Assembly (NCBI GenBank): GCA_910580075.1
Contig: CAJTVR010000023.1
Coordinates: forward strand, 1-32,291
DNA: 32,291 bases
Direction: 5' to 3'
Source of the DNA: an uncultured Eubacterium sp.
Lineage (GTDB): Bacteria; Bacillota; Clostridia; Lachnospirales; Lachnospiraceae
A program made the translations under genes and the position numbers. The notes under the pieces were generated by a model. It searched no databases and was not told where the DNA came from. It saw only the letters and a program-made list of their open reading frames with translations. Numbering within the stretch: the first letter of the stretch is position 1; the number at the start of each line of letters is the position of its first letter. Shown piece by piece: positions 1 to 7,651 of the stretch.

Positions 1-533
1 ATGTGATTTCAACCTATAATTTTTGTTGCCTATACCCAAAGTTCAGAAAGAACCCCGCAAATAGGGGATAGCTTTGTGTAATTAATTAATTTATCACATT
101 AGTTTCCGTCTAGGGTAATGGGGACGGTCTAATATCTCCATTACCTCTACACTGATTATAAGCTATAAGACAGAATAATTCAAGTCAAAAATTATATTCC
201 GATAGCATAAATTTACCTTCGGAAATAATGGTATAGAATCCACCTGCGATGCTCTGATAAAATATCAGGCAATGACTTATGGCTTTACTATAACCTTTTT
301 GTCTGCACGAAGCAGTCCCTATTTTCTTTTAGGGCAGACTACAGCGTATTCCTCCTGGCTGACTGTTGACCACAATCCACCATCCGTTAAGGATGCCCCG
401 CACCTCTTATGGCTTCCTCCTTGACAGATGCTATCTTTCAATCTTCTTTGCAGGCAGTAGGAATCAGCATTTTCTTCTCATTTTCATGCTCATCTATAAT
501 CCCCAAATATGAGAATTAAAGTATACCTGCTTT
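1..533. other. Gene-free AT-rich edge region
   Basis: No open reading frame with a credible start and ribosome binding site is visible here. The stretch contains several hairpins. One pairs CCCC at 53-56 with GGGG at 64-67. An 11-bp stem with one wobble pairs 114-124 with 135-145, with an alternative pairing of 106-110 with 123-127. The denser folded block at 250-425 is listed separately. The content differs from the gene-dense remainder, so the region may belong to an inserted element or to an RNA locus. Confidence 0.5.
245..430 (-). ncRNA. Candidate structured RNA, family not identified
   Basis: About 180 nt hold a dense series of short perfect stems without coding potential: CTGATA/TATCAG (254-259 with 263-268), GTCTGC/GCAGAC (301-306 with 334-339), CCCTA/TAGGG (317-321 with 330-334), CTGC/GCAG (303-306 with 312-315) and CATCC/GGATG (381-385 with 391-395). 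The ten-base CTTATGGCTT occurs twice, at 276-285 and 406-415, flanking the folded block. Read on the minus strand, two AGGAGG-like purine motifs lie within it. The minus strand is a guess. It could be a known clostridial RNA family (for example raiA-type) that I cannot confirm by eye, or a degenerate intron or element end. Confidence 0.3.
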
Positions 534-806
534 TTATTTTGCATTTCCGGCATTGTCCGTAATGTGAAGCGTGTATTTCCTTCTTATACCGCATGTCAGT
601 TCTGGTTTTCCAATAATTTTAAATATTTCATATGCATCCAGGCCATTTTCATTTAAGAAGTTTTCGTATACTTCTTTTGGGTAATACTGTCTGTTGTTCA
701 GTTCAACCATTAGTCTGTCGTAGTTTGAAAATCCTGATCCTAATTCATGATCGGGTGTTCTGTTATATTGATTGTCTGAATATTGCTTTGTTTTATTTTC
801 TGTCAT
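534..806 (-). CDS. Small protein of unknown function (90 aa)
   Basis: I do not recognise this protein. It is hydrophilic, with no membrane segment or signal peptide, an Asn/Tyr/Glu-rich N-terminal half, and a C-terminal part that looks folded (FKIIGKPEL, then a Cys-Gly-Ile-Arg stretch and a beta-like YTLHITDNAG). A GAGGAA motif lies about 9 nt before the ATG, so translation is plausible. It stands alone between a possible structured RNA and inverted repeats. Proteins of this look are common as accessory genes of clostridial integrative elements, but that is an inference from style only. Base composition is AT-rich compared with the genes to its right. Confidence 0.5.
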   Translation of the reverse strand: MTENKTKQYSDNQYNRTPDHELGSGFSNYDRLMVELNNRQYYPKEVYENFLNENGLDAYEIFKIIGKPELTCGIRRKYTLHITDNAGNAK

Positions 807-851
807 AAAATTATTCCTCGCTTTCTTTTAATTCATTATAGGCTGGTTTTT

Positions 852-880
852 GTTCACCAATTTTGGCGAACGATTTTTTA
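852..880 (+). terminator. Hairpin followed by T-run
   Basis: GTTCACCA (852-859) pairs with TGGCGAAC (864-871), with one mismatch and a 4-nt loop. A six-T run follows on the plus strand, the shape of an intrinsic terminator. No plus-strand gene precedes it in the window. It also lies just upstream of the minus-strand small ORF and could instead be an operator. Confidence 0.3.
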
Positions 881-902
881 TATATTCTTTTTAAGCACTA
901 AA

Positions 903-948
903 ATAAAGGCACTGCTAACTGTATTACTACAGTCAGAAATGCCTTTAT
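903..948 (-). terminator. Long inverted repeat, probable terminator of the rlmI-like gene
   Basis: ATAAAGGCA (903-911) and TGCCTTTAT (940-948) form a perfect 9-bp outer stem. ACTGTA (918-923) and TACAGT (928-933) form an inner 6-bp stem with loop TTAC. On the minus strand the hairpin is followed by a T-rich TTTATTTTAG, which would end transcription coming leftward from the methyltransferase. Such nested repeats are also found at ends of mobile elements. Confidence 0.4.
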
Positions 949-995
949 GCTAATGTTTAAATTACAAGTGTATCAATGCTTTCCTCAATGATTTA

Positions 996-1038
996 CTACG
1001 TCATTTTCTACGCCAGTATTATAAAAAACTACGCCATT
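996..1038. repeat. Three short direct repeats (CTACGYCATT type)
   Basis: CTACGTCATT (996-1005), CTACGCCAGT (1008-1017) and CTACGCCATT (1029-1038) are near-identical 10-mers, with starts 12 and 21 nt apart. They sit in an AT-rich gap about 75 nt beyond the 3' end of the rRNA methyltransferase gene. Short ordered direct repeats of this kind serve as arm-type integrase or excisionase sites near the ends of integrative elements, or as operators. No integrase gene is in the window, so the role is open. Confidence 0.4.
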
Positions 1039-1111
1039 CTGCGATAAGATATGATAACTTTTCACTTGCTCAAAACCCCTGGACCCCGCATAAAATCAGC
1101 CTTTTCCAACA

Positions 1112-2311
1112 CTACCGCTCCTCGCACACCTGGAAAATATAAAACTTCAGATAATACGACTCCTGCGCCGCCCACAAAACCGGATGATCGGGAGCCTGGG
1201 TACGAAATTCCACCTGGCGCAGCCGCCTGTGCACGCTGCGTGCCGCCTGCTGAATGGTCTGTGCAAACAGCTCCTGGGTCATGAAATGCGAACAGGAACA
1301 CGTCGCAAGAAATCCCCCGTCTTCTACGAGCTTCATGGCCCGCAGGTTTATTTCGCGGTAGCCCCGGACTGCATTTTTGACGGAATTTCTGGATTTGGTA
1401 AATGCAGGCGGATCAAGTATCACTACATCAAAGCGCTGCTTTTGCTGTTCTAATTCCGGCAGAAGCTCAAACACATCCCGGCACACGAACTGTACCCTGT
1501 CTTCCAGTCCGTTCAGCCTGGCATTCAGCTGTGCCTGTGCTATCCCTGTTTCAGAAGCATCTGCGCCCAGCACACTGGCTGCTCCGGCCGCTGCGGCATT
1601 TAGTGCAAAAGAACCTGTATGCGTAAAGCAGTCCAGCACTCTGGCATCTTTGCAGAGCTTTCGGACTGCATTCCTGTTGTATTTCTGGTCAAGGAAAAAT
1701 CCGGTCTTCTGCCCGTTGCACACATCCACAGCATACCGGATTCCGTTTTCTTCTATCTGCACACTGGTGTCAAATTCGGGCCCGATAAATCCTTTGAAAC
1801 GCTGCATGCCTTCCTGTTCGCGTACTTTGGCATCGCTGCGTTCATATATGCCGCGTATGACGATTCCGTCTGTTTCCAGCACCTTTTTTACCTCTTCCAG
1901 AATCATCAGTTTCATTCTGTCAATCCCAAGCGCCAGCGATTCCACCACAAGCACATCCGTGAATTTATCAATAACTATGCCCGGAAGAAAATCTGCCTCG
2001 CCAAAAATCAGACGGCAGCTGTCTGTATCCGTTGTTTTTTTTCGGTAATCCCATGCATTCTTTACACGCATATGAATAAATTCACGGTCGATTTCCTGTG
2101 ATGCATTTCTTGTCATCATACGGACCGCTATTTTTGAATTCTGGTTCAGAAAACCCCTGCCCATAGGATAACCGTCAAAATCATGCACAGTTACGATATC
2201 CCCGTTTTCAAAATCTCCTGTCACAGAAGCAATTTCATTGTCATAAATCCACATGCCTCCTGCTTTGAGTAATCTTCCTTCACCCTTTTTTAACGTTACA
2301 GCTGCACTCAT
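1112..2311 (-). CDS. rlmI: Class I rRNA large-subunit methyltransferase, RlmI family
   Basis: Predicted S-adenosylmethionine-dependent methyltransferase of the RlmI/YccW family, which makes m5C in 23S rRNA. In 399 residues it shows an N-terminal PUA-like RNA-binding domain (about 1-75), a linker domain, the family signature QKTGFFLDQKYNR (201-213), SAM-binding motif I LDCFTHTGSFALNAA (226-240), the acidic loop GADAS (249-253) and catalytic motif IV DVVILDPPAF (295-304). The C-terminal cysteine region ATCSCSHF is also present. The ATG at 2311 is chosen because AGGAGGG lies 5 nt upstream and the protein then begins at the PUA domain; the reading frame is open further upstream without a better site. 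It is transcribed away from sigI. Substrate position is not certain, because clostridial members are not all characterised. Confidence 0.85.
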   Translation of the reverse strand: MSAAVTLKKGEGRLLKAGGMWIYDNEIASVTGDFENGDIVTVHDFDGYPMGRGFLNQNSKIAVRMMTRNASQEIDREFIHMRVKNAWDYRKKTTDTDSCRLIFGEADFLPGIVIDKFTDVLVVESLALGIDRMKLMILEEVKKVLETDGIVIRGIYERSDAKVREQEGMQRFKGFIGPEFDTSVQIEENGIRYAVDVCNGQKTGFFLDQKYNRNAVRKLCKDARVLDCFTHTGSFALNAAAAGAASVLGADASETGIAQAQLNARLNGLEDRVQFVCRDVFELLPELEQQKQRFDVVILDPPAFTKSRNSVKNAVRGYREINLRAMKLVEDGGFLATCSCSHFMTQELFAQTIQQAARSVHRRLRQVEFRTQAPDHPVLWAAQESYYLKFYIFQVCEER

Positions 2312-2683
2312 ATTTTCCCTCCTCTGTCCGGGCCGATGCCTGTATTCTGAAAATTTGTCCATTCATTACAGCATACCACAGCTTATCCGTTTTTTGGAAA
2401 TTTTTTTTATTATATTTTAAAATTTTTTTCACATAATATTTTAAGAAATTTTTTAATAAATTGAAACTTTTCATCAATTTTTCACGTTTATTAGTTAGAA
2501 TAAAAACCGGCTCTAAAGATTTTTTGACCCTGACAGCCACAATTTTAGTCGAAATATGCAGATTTCTATTAATTTCTATAAGAAATTTCATAATACTACT
2601 GTAAAAAAAGCATTTTCGTGGTATACTGTAACATGGTTTTATAATAGACAGTGTTGATTGTTATGTAATACCAAGGAGAATTT
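2312..2683. promoter_or_regulatory. Divergent AT-rich promoter region between rlmI and sigI
   Basis: This 372-nt gap separates two divergent genes. Towards sigI an extended -10 element TGGTATACT lies at 2619-2627, and a TATAAT hexamer at 2640-2645. Towards rlmI the minus strand carries TGGTATGCT near 2372-2382. The two divergent elements share GTGGTATRCTGTAA. No convincing TTGACA box was found for either, and no SigI-type promoter could be assigned with confidence. The middle (2400-2600) is AT-rich runs with no credible gene. Confidence 0.3.
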
Positions 2684-3388
2684 ATGTTGTTTAATATGGG
2701 GAAAGAGGCACTTGCGGCAGCGGCTGATGACCGTAAGCGTGACGCCTTTATTCACAAAAATGAAAACTTTATATTAAATTGCGCAAGCAAATTTGCCAAA
2801 CATTATATAAGCAAAAGCGACGATGAATGGTCGATTGCCCTCATCGCCTTTTCCAACGCCATTGACAGCTATAACGAATCCAAAGGCGCATTTCCGTCTT
2901 ATGCAAAGCTGTTAATCGAGCACCGCCTGACAGACTATTTCCGCTCCCAGGCCCGTTTTTCTTCTGAAATGCAGACCGAGCCTTATCTTTTTGAGGGAGA
3001 AGTAGACGAAGATTCGGAAAATATGGGATTTCAGATTAATGTTATGAAACAGGCATCTGTATCCGACGACAATCCGCTGCTGGATGAGATTGTGGCGATT
3101 TCTGAATATCTGGATGTATACGGGATTACTTTTACGGAACTGACAGAATGCTCTCCAAAAGCCGGGAAAACCAAAGATTCCTGTGCCAGCGCCATCCGCT
3201 ACCTGAAAGAGCATCCGATTTTAATCAGCAATATGAAAACTACAAAACAGCTGCCAATTAAAATAATTTCCGAAAATGCCAAAGTACCCCGAAAAATTCT
3301 GGAAAGACATCGTAAATACATAATAACCGCAGCAGAAATACTTTCCGGTGATTATCCTAAACTTGCTGAATATCTAAGCCATATTTAG
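2684..3388 (+). CDS. sigI: RNA polymerase sigma factor, SigI family
   Basis: This is a 234-residue alternative sigma factor of the SigI type. Region 2 is recognisable: FIHKNENFILNCASKFAKHY, then SDDEWSIALIAFSNAIDSYN and FPSYAKLLIEHRLTDYFRSQ, the part that contacts core polymerase and the -10 element. The C-terminal part (about 175-234) carries the SigI-type DNA-binding tail with LPIKIISENAKVPRKILERHRKYI. AAGGAG precedes the ATG by about 7 nt. The next gene encodes its cognate membrane anti-sigma factor, the standard sigI-rsgI order. In Bacillus SigI answers heat and envelope stress; in cellulolytic clostridia multiple copies answer extracellular polysaccharides. Which signal applies here cannot be read from the sequence. 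Confidence 0.88.
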   Translation: MLFNMGKEALAAAADDRKRDAFIHKNENFILNCASKFAKHYISKSDDEWSIALIAFSNAIDSYNESKGAFPSYAKLLIEHRLTDYFRSQARFSSEMQTEPYLFEGEVDEDSENMGFQINVMKQASVSDDNPLLDEIVAISEYLDVYGITFTELTECSPKAGKTKDSCASAIRYLKEHPILISNMKTTKQLPIKIISENAKVPRKILERHRKYIITAAEILSGDYPKLAEYLSHI

Positions 3389-3477
3389 CAGGCACCAACC
3401 AACCCAATCCAGATTGCCGTGTTTGTATTTCTGTAAGACAGTTATTAGTTATTTATGAAAGAAAGGAGCCATCTACT

Positions 3478-4956
3478 TTGAAAGCCGTCATAGTAGAATG
3501 CAGTAATGGCGCTGCGGTGGCACTGTGCGACGATGGGACGTTTCGAAAGCTGAAAAACAAAGGCTATTTTATCGGCCAGGAGCTTTTAATCAAACACAAA
3601 CCGTCTGCAAACCGCATGGTGCAGAAGCTCTCTATCTGTGCTTCACTGGCATTGGTTCTGTTATCTTTTGCTGGCATAGGTTCTCACAGCCTTGCAGAGC
3701 CTTACTCATACGTCAGCTTAGATATCAATCCTTCTATTGAGTATGCGCTGAACCGTTATGATAAAGTCATTTCGGTTTCCGGCATCAATAACGAAGGACA
3801 GCAGGTTGTTTCATCCATTGAATCTGATATTAAAAATCAGAATATAACGACTGCATTAGGTGTTACAATTGGACAGCTGGAAAAAGAACATTATATTATT
3901 CAGGAGGCATATAACCACGTAATTGTCAGCGTTTACTCCGCCAACAATACTAAAGCACAGTCCATTGCTTCCCGGGTAAATACTTTTTCTGCAGAAAAAT
4001 CAGGCATCTGTTCCATTGATACCATACCTGTATCAAAAGAAGTAAAAGATGATGCAGATTCACTTGGCATTACGCCTGGAAAACTGGCTTTAATCCATGC
4101 AGTTGCAGAAACTACTTCCGATTCCAATTTTAATGTATCTGAGTGGACCAATAAAACAGTCAGTGAATTGGAAACGACGATTCAGCAGGCAAGCAGCCAG
4201 ATACCTGATTCCACAGGTACACAGCCAGTGAATGTTGTTAACAGTGAATACTTAAGCAGTGTTCTGGATGACAATACAGCAAACAAAGATCATGCTTCAG
4301 CTCCCGCTACAGGCGCTGATAAAGAAGCCGGCAGCGCTTCTACTGACACACAGACAAACACAGATGATACAACAGCCGGTTCTGATACTGACGGAACCGC
4401 TTCCGATTCAAAACCGGATCAATCAGGCAGCACCGTTCCACCTGCTGATGGCAGCACGGCCAGTACAGACAAACCTGGTTCTTCAAATGCTTCCAGCACA
4501 AACAGCAGCAGCACAGCTGCCGGAAATAATAACAGCAGTACAGCAGATCAGAATACTACAGCAGATACAACAGATCAGAATACTTCACCTGACAAAAACA
4601 ATTCAGGTACAAGTCCTTCCAAAAATCCTGAATCACAGAATTCAGGCAGCAGCCCTTCTAAAGGCGATACATCATCCGATTCTGTCAGCAGGCCTGACAG
4701 CGGTGATACACTGACAGAGGACAATGCGATTAAAAAAGATCCTTATCCGCCTGCTAATACCGTTACCGATACGCCGCAGAACGTACCAAACAGCAGCCCA
4801 TCAGGGGACAGCTCTTCTAATCAGGGCAGTTCTTTCGGATCAGACACTTCTGCTTCCGGTGATTCTGTAGCAGACGAATCGTCAGCTGAAAATATTCCAG
4901 CTGCAGGCAGTGCTGAAAAAGAGCCTTTACCAGGTTCTGATTTCGCTGAAAATTAA
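3478..4956 (+). CDS. rsgI: Membrane anti-sigma-I factor, RsgI family
   Basis: This 492-residue single-pass protein is expected to hold SigI at the membrane. Residues 1-40 form the RsgI N-terminal cytoplasmic domain (MKAVIVECSNGAAVALCDDG). A membrane helix spans about 51-72. Residues 75-240 are the conserved extracellular domain starting YVSLDINPSIEYALN; the Asn84-Pro85 bond matches the autoproteolysis site described for RsgI. Residues 250-492 are a Ser/Thr/Asp/Asn/Gly-rich low-complexity tail with no recognisable carbohydrate-binding or enzymatic sensor module. The start is TTG at 3478, 9 nt after AAAGGAG, the only start that gives the full N-terminal domain. It follows sigI by 89 nt and ends at a strong terminator. 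The tail resembles a wall-spanning linker, so the signal may be mechanical or envelope damage (inference). Confidence 0.87.
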   Translation: MKAVIVECSNGAAVALCDDGTFRKLKNKGYFIGQELLIKHKPSANRMVQKLSICASLALVLLSFAGIGSHSLAEPYSYVSLDINPSIEYALNRYDKVISVSGINNEGQQVVSSIESDIKNQNITTALGVTIGQLEKEHYIIQEAYNHVIVSVYSANNTKAQSIASRVNTFSAEKSGICSIDTIPVSKEVKDDADSLGITPGKLALIHAVAETTSDSNFNVSEWTNKTVSELETTIQQASSQIPDSTGTQPVNVVNSEYLSSVLDDNTANKDHASAPATGADKEAGSASTDTQTNTDDTTAGSDTDGTASDSKPDQSGSTVPPADGSTASTDKPGSSNASSTNSSSTAAGNNNSSTADQNTTADTTDQNTSPDKNNSGTSPSKNPESQNSGSSPSKGDTSSDSVSRPDSGDTLTEDNAIKKDPYPPANTVTDTPQNVPNSSPSGDSSSNQGSSFGSDTSASGDSVADESSAENIPAAGSAEKEPLPGSDFAEN

Positions 4957-4985
4957 ACAGCAGTGCAGCCAGACTGTGCTGCATA

Positions 4986-5027
4986 AAAAACAGGGTGTAT
5001 TTAGAATGCTAAATACACCCTGTTTTT
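4986..5027. terminator. Strong bidirectional terminator
   Basis: A perfect 19-bp stem pairs 4986-5004 with 5009-5027 around loop AATG, with five A at the left base and five T at the right. It works in both orientations, so it should end rsgI transcription rightward and CoA-transferase transcription leftward. Confidence 0.9.
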
Positions 5028-5039
5028 ATTATGTGATAT

Positions 5040-5190
5040 GATACCGTCTCCGGTACTGATGCAGTTTCCAGTATGTCCTCCGTACTGTTATTTGATACCG
5101 TCTCCGGTACTGATACAGTACCGTTATTTGATGCAGTCTCCAGTACTGTCATCCGTGTACTGTTATTTGATGCAGTCTCCGGTACTGTCA
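5040..5190. repeat. 18-bp-periodic degenerate tandem repeat
   Basis: The core GATRCMGTYTCCRGTA starts at 5040, 5058, 5094, 5130 and 5169, with a more degenerate copy at 5112. Spacings are 18, 36, 36 and 39 nt, giving an 18-bp period. Between the cores is another repeated 18-mer beginning GTACTGTTATTT. On the minus strand an open frame runs through it (5009-5209, 66 codons) and would encode six-residue units such as VPETVS and ETASNN. That frame starts 8 nt after the CoA-transferase stop, lacks a ribosome binding site and ends inside the terminator hairpin, so I annotate a repeat and not a gene. Confidence 0.75.
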
Positions 5191-5217
5191 CCCGTACTGT
5201 CATCTGCATAACAGCTT

Positions 5218-6558
5218 CTATTTATTGCTGCGTCTCCAGATTTTCATCTTTTCAGCCTCTGCTATCAGTTCATCCCTGAAATCCGGATGTGCAATAGAAA
5301 TAATCGCTTCTGCCTTCTGCCATGTAGAAAGTCCTTTTATGTTTACAATTCCGTATTCTGTCACCAGATAATGTGTATTAGCTCTTGTATCTGTAACAAT
5401 GGACCCCGGGTTTAACGTAGGCAGAATCCTTGATTTCAGCTGTCCGTCTTTTGCTTTGTATGTAGAGGAACAGCAGATAAAGCTCTTGCCGCCGTTTGAT
5501 AAATATGCTCCCAGTACAAAATCCAGCTGTCCGCCTGCACCGCTGATATGCTTTGTGCCTGCAGATTCTGAATTCACCTGTCCGAATAAATCCAGGTCTA
5601 CTGCATTATTAATTGACATAAAATTATCCAGTGCAGAAATCGCACGGATATCATTTGTATAGCTGACCGGAGCGCTTAAGATTTCAGGATTCTCGTCCAG
5701 ATAGTCATACATTTTCTTTGTACCGCATCCAAACGCAAACGCCTGGCGGAAACGGTCAATATTTTTCTTTGAACCGTTAATCTTGCCTGCTTTTGCAATA
5801 TCTACAAAAGCATCTACATACATTTCTGTATGTACACCCAGGTCTTTGAGGTCGGAATCTGCAATCAGGGAACCGACTGCATTCGGCATGCCGCCAATAC
5901 CAAGCTGCAGACATGCGCCATCCGGAATTTCATTTACGATCAGTTTTGCCACAGCTTTGTCTACTTCGCTTGCCGGGCCGCCTGCAGCCATTTCTGCGAT
6001 TGGAGAATTGCTGCCTTCTACGATAAAGTCTACATCCGAAATATGTACGTTATTTTCTGTTCCGCCAAGACAGCGCGGCATATTCTGGTTTACTTCTACA
6101 ATCACTGTCGCAGATGTTTCTACAACTGCTGCCAGATGAGAAGCGTTTGGCCCAAAATTAAAGAAACCGTGGTTATCCATTGGTGCTACCTGGAACATGG
6201 CAACCGCATTCTTTGTCTTTGATTCACGGTAATAACGCGGCAGTTCTGAATAACGGATCGGTGCATAGTATGCACATCCGCGGCTGATCAGTCTGCGTTC
6301 AATGCCGGACATATGCCAGGAATTCCATGTAAAATGCTCCCCTGCATCTTCACGTTCAAAAATAGCCGGTAATTTTAATAAAATACCGCCGCGCACATTC
6401 ACGTCTGTCAGTTCATCTGTACGCTTTGCAAGCGCTTTGTCCAGCGCATCTGCCGTTCCGTTGCACCAGCCGTAGTCAATCCAGTCGCCGGAATGTACGG
6501 CTTTGACCGCTTCATCAGCTGAAACGAGTTTCTTTTGATATTCTTCTGAGTATCCCAT
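5218..6558 (-). CDS. Acetate-dependent acyl-CoA transferase (butyryl-/4-hydroxybutyrate-CoA type)
   Basis: This 446-residue protein belongs to the acetyl-CoA hydrolase/transferase family. Its length and motifs match the butyryl-CoA:acetate CoA-transferase of butyrate producers and the related 4-hydroxybutyrate or propionyl-CoA transferases. Visible motifs are the N-terminal SGDWIDYGWCNG, the central VAPMDNHGFFNFGPNAS (124-140), the glycine loop LGIGGMPNAVG (219-229), HTEMYVDAF (243-251) with Glu245 as the likely catalytic residue, and GQVNSESAGTKHISGAGGQ. It would move CoA from an acyl-CoA to acetate, yielding butyrate (or a similar acid) and acetyl-CoA in the final fermentation step. AAAGGAGG precedes the ATG. 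A Rex-like operator lies in the leader, fitting NADH control. The acyl specificity cannot be decided by eye. Confidence 0.85.
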   Translation of the reverse strand: MGYSEEYQKKLVSADEAVKAVHSGDWIDYGWCNGTADALDKALAKRTDELTDVNVRGGILLKLPAIFEREDAGEHFTWNSWHMSGIERRLISRGCAYYAPIRYSELPRYYRESKTKNAVAMFQVAPMDNHGFFNFGPNASHLAAVVETSATVIVEVNQNMPRCLGGTENNVHISDVDFIVEGSNSPIAEMAAGGPASEVDKAVAKLIVNEIPDGACLQLGIGGMPNAVGSLIADSDLKDLGVHTEMYVDAFVDIAKAGKINGSKKNIDRFRQAFAFGCGTKKMYDYLDENPEILSAPVSYTNDIRAISALDNFMSINNAVDLDLFGQVNSESAGTKHISGAGGQLDFVLGAYLSNGGKSFICCSSTYKAKDGQLKSRILPTLNPGSIVTDTRANTHYLVTEYGIVNIKGLSTWQKAEAIISIAHPDFRDELIAEAEKMKIWRRSNK

Positions 6559-6594
6559 AATGGCCTCCTTTAAAATAAAATTAGGATAAAACTA

Positions 6595-6612
6595 TTGTTA
6601 ATAGTTTAACGA
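6595..6612 (-). promoter_or_regulatory. Probable Rex operator upstream of the CoA-transferase
   Basis: TTGTTAA (6595-6601), TAGT, then TTAACGA (6606-6612) matches the Rex consensus TTGTTAA-N4-TTAACAA with a single mismatch. It sits between the gene's ribosome binding site and an upstream promoter candidate on the minus strand (TTGCGA at 6643-6648, 17 nt, TAGTAT at 6620-6625). Rex leaves such sites when NADH rises, so the gene would be induced under reducing conditions. The assignment rests on sequence match only. Confidence 0.65.
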
Positions 6613-6673
6613 TAAGTTTATACTACCATTTTTATACGAGAATCGCAAGGCCTGCTTATGTGCAAATACAAAA

Positions 6674-6707
6674 ACACCGCAGCAAAATCCCTGATCTGCT
6701 GCGGCGT
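6674..6707 (-). terminator. Terminator of the 6758-7405 gene
   Basis: An 11-bp stem with one wobble pairs 6674-6684 with 6697-6707 around a 12-nt loop. A T-run follows on the minus strand, about 50 nt beyond the stop codon of the gene it should end. Confidence 0.8.
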
Positions 6708-6757
6708 TCTATTCTCAGCCCGACAGAAAAGACGGGCTGCAGCACATGTTCCATGCT

Positions 6758-7405
6758 TTATGCTTCTTCTGTAACCACTTTCTTAGAATCAGCATAATCG
6801 TCAAACATTTTTTCAACAGCCTTATAGGTATCCTGTGAAATACCTGGAAGTTCCTGTCCCCATGCTTTTGTTGCCTGTTTAAAACCTTTTTCAAATGCTT
6901 TGCGCATTTCTTCCATCTTCTTAGGATCATCGCCTGCAAGTGCGCTTGCAAAGTCAAAGATTCTCTTAGATGTCTGCTTTACGCCATAGTAGCCGTCTTC
7001 TGAGATATCATCCTGTGCCTGGAGAATATCATCTTTTGCTACGTCTTTCAGATTGCCTTTTGCGAGAATTTTCCAGATATCATCGCCTTTTGCCTGAGCC
7101 TGGCCGTATCTGCCTGCCTGTTTCGAAAGCATTTTGTTGACAATGCTGACAAGCTGGTCCTGTCTCTTTGCCTGGTCTGCCTTCATCTGTTTTACGATCT
7201 GTGCACGTCTTTCCGCACTCATCTTATTAATGGAATAAGTTGGTTTTTTCTCGCTTTCGGAAGATGTCTTATCGTATACGGCACCTGCTGATTCCTGTGT
7301 TTCTTTTTTTGTTTCAGCTGTTTCTTTTGCGGCTGTCTTAGATGTACCTGCTGTCATATAAGAAGACGCTGTGGATGTTACATTCAAACCTACTGCACTA
7401 CTCAT
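6758..7405 (-). CDS. Conserved protein of unknown function, possibly DUF5610-like
   Basis: This protein of about 215 residues has no signal peptide or membrane segment. The first 60 residues are Ser/Thr/Ala/Lys/Glu-rich and probably disordered. The rest is helical and charged. The C-terminal part (about 130-215) has the pattern GYYGVKQTSKRIFDFASALA, then KAFEKGFKQA and LPGISQDTYKAVEKMFDDYA. This reminds me of the DUF5610 family found beside flagellar and envelope genes in other bacteria, but it is a resemblance only. The ATG at 7405 has GGAGG about 9 nt upstream and is preferred to an in-frame ATG five codons earlier. It is monocistronic with its own terminator. Confidence 0.7.
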   Translation of the reverse strand: MSSAVGLNVTSTASSYMTAGTSKTAAKETAETKKETQESAGAVYDKTSSESEKKPTYSINKMSAERRAQIVKQMKADQAKRQDQLVSIVNKMLSKQAGRYGQAQAKGDDIWKILAKGNLKDVAKDDILQAQDDISEDGYYGVKQTSKRIFDFASALAGDDPKKMEEMRKAFEKGFKQATKAWGQELPGISQDTYKAVEKMFDDYADSKKVVTEEA

Positions 7406-7651
7406 TCTGAATCCCTCCATGTTCGTACGATGTGAAACCTGCCGGTCTCCATTTACTGATATTCTTTCATAACATGACTGTTATGATTATGCAATTCCGT
7501 TTGCATGTCAGGCGTCCGGCCCTGCCATATACCGCATTCCATTATAGCCTGCCACATCCGTGCTGTATCAGCATGCAGACAGGCAAAGCAGTGCATGTAC
7601 ATGCCAGATATTTCCTGATTACAGTTTATATCGGCTAAAAATCGTAAATTC

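Noticed and set aside
1377..2048. 223-codon plus-strand frame opposite rlmI
   Set aside because: Antisense shadow of a clear methyltransferase gene; Ser/Thr/Cys-rich translation without a recognisable domain.
2280..2591. 103-codon minus-strand frame overlapping the rlmI start
   Set aside because: It covers AT-rich promoter DNA, gives a Lys/Asn-rich translation and has no ribosome binding site.
5009..5209. 66-codon minus-strand frame through the repeat patch as a gene
   Set aside because: No ribosome binding site, and the frame ends within the terminator hairpin; kept as a repeat only.
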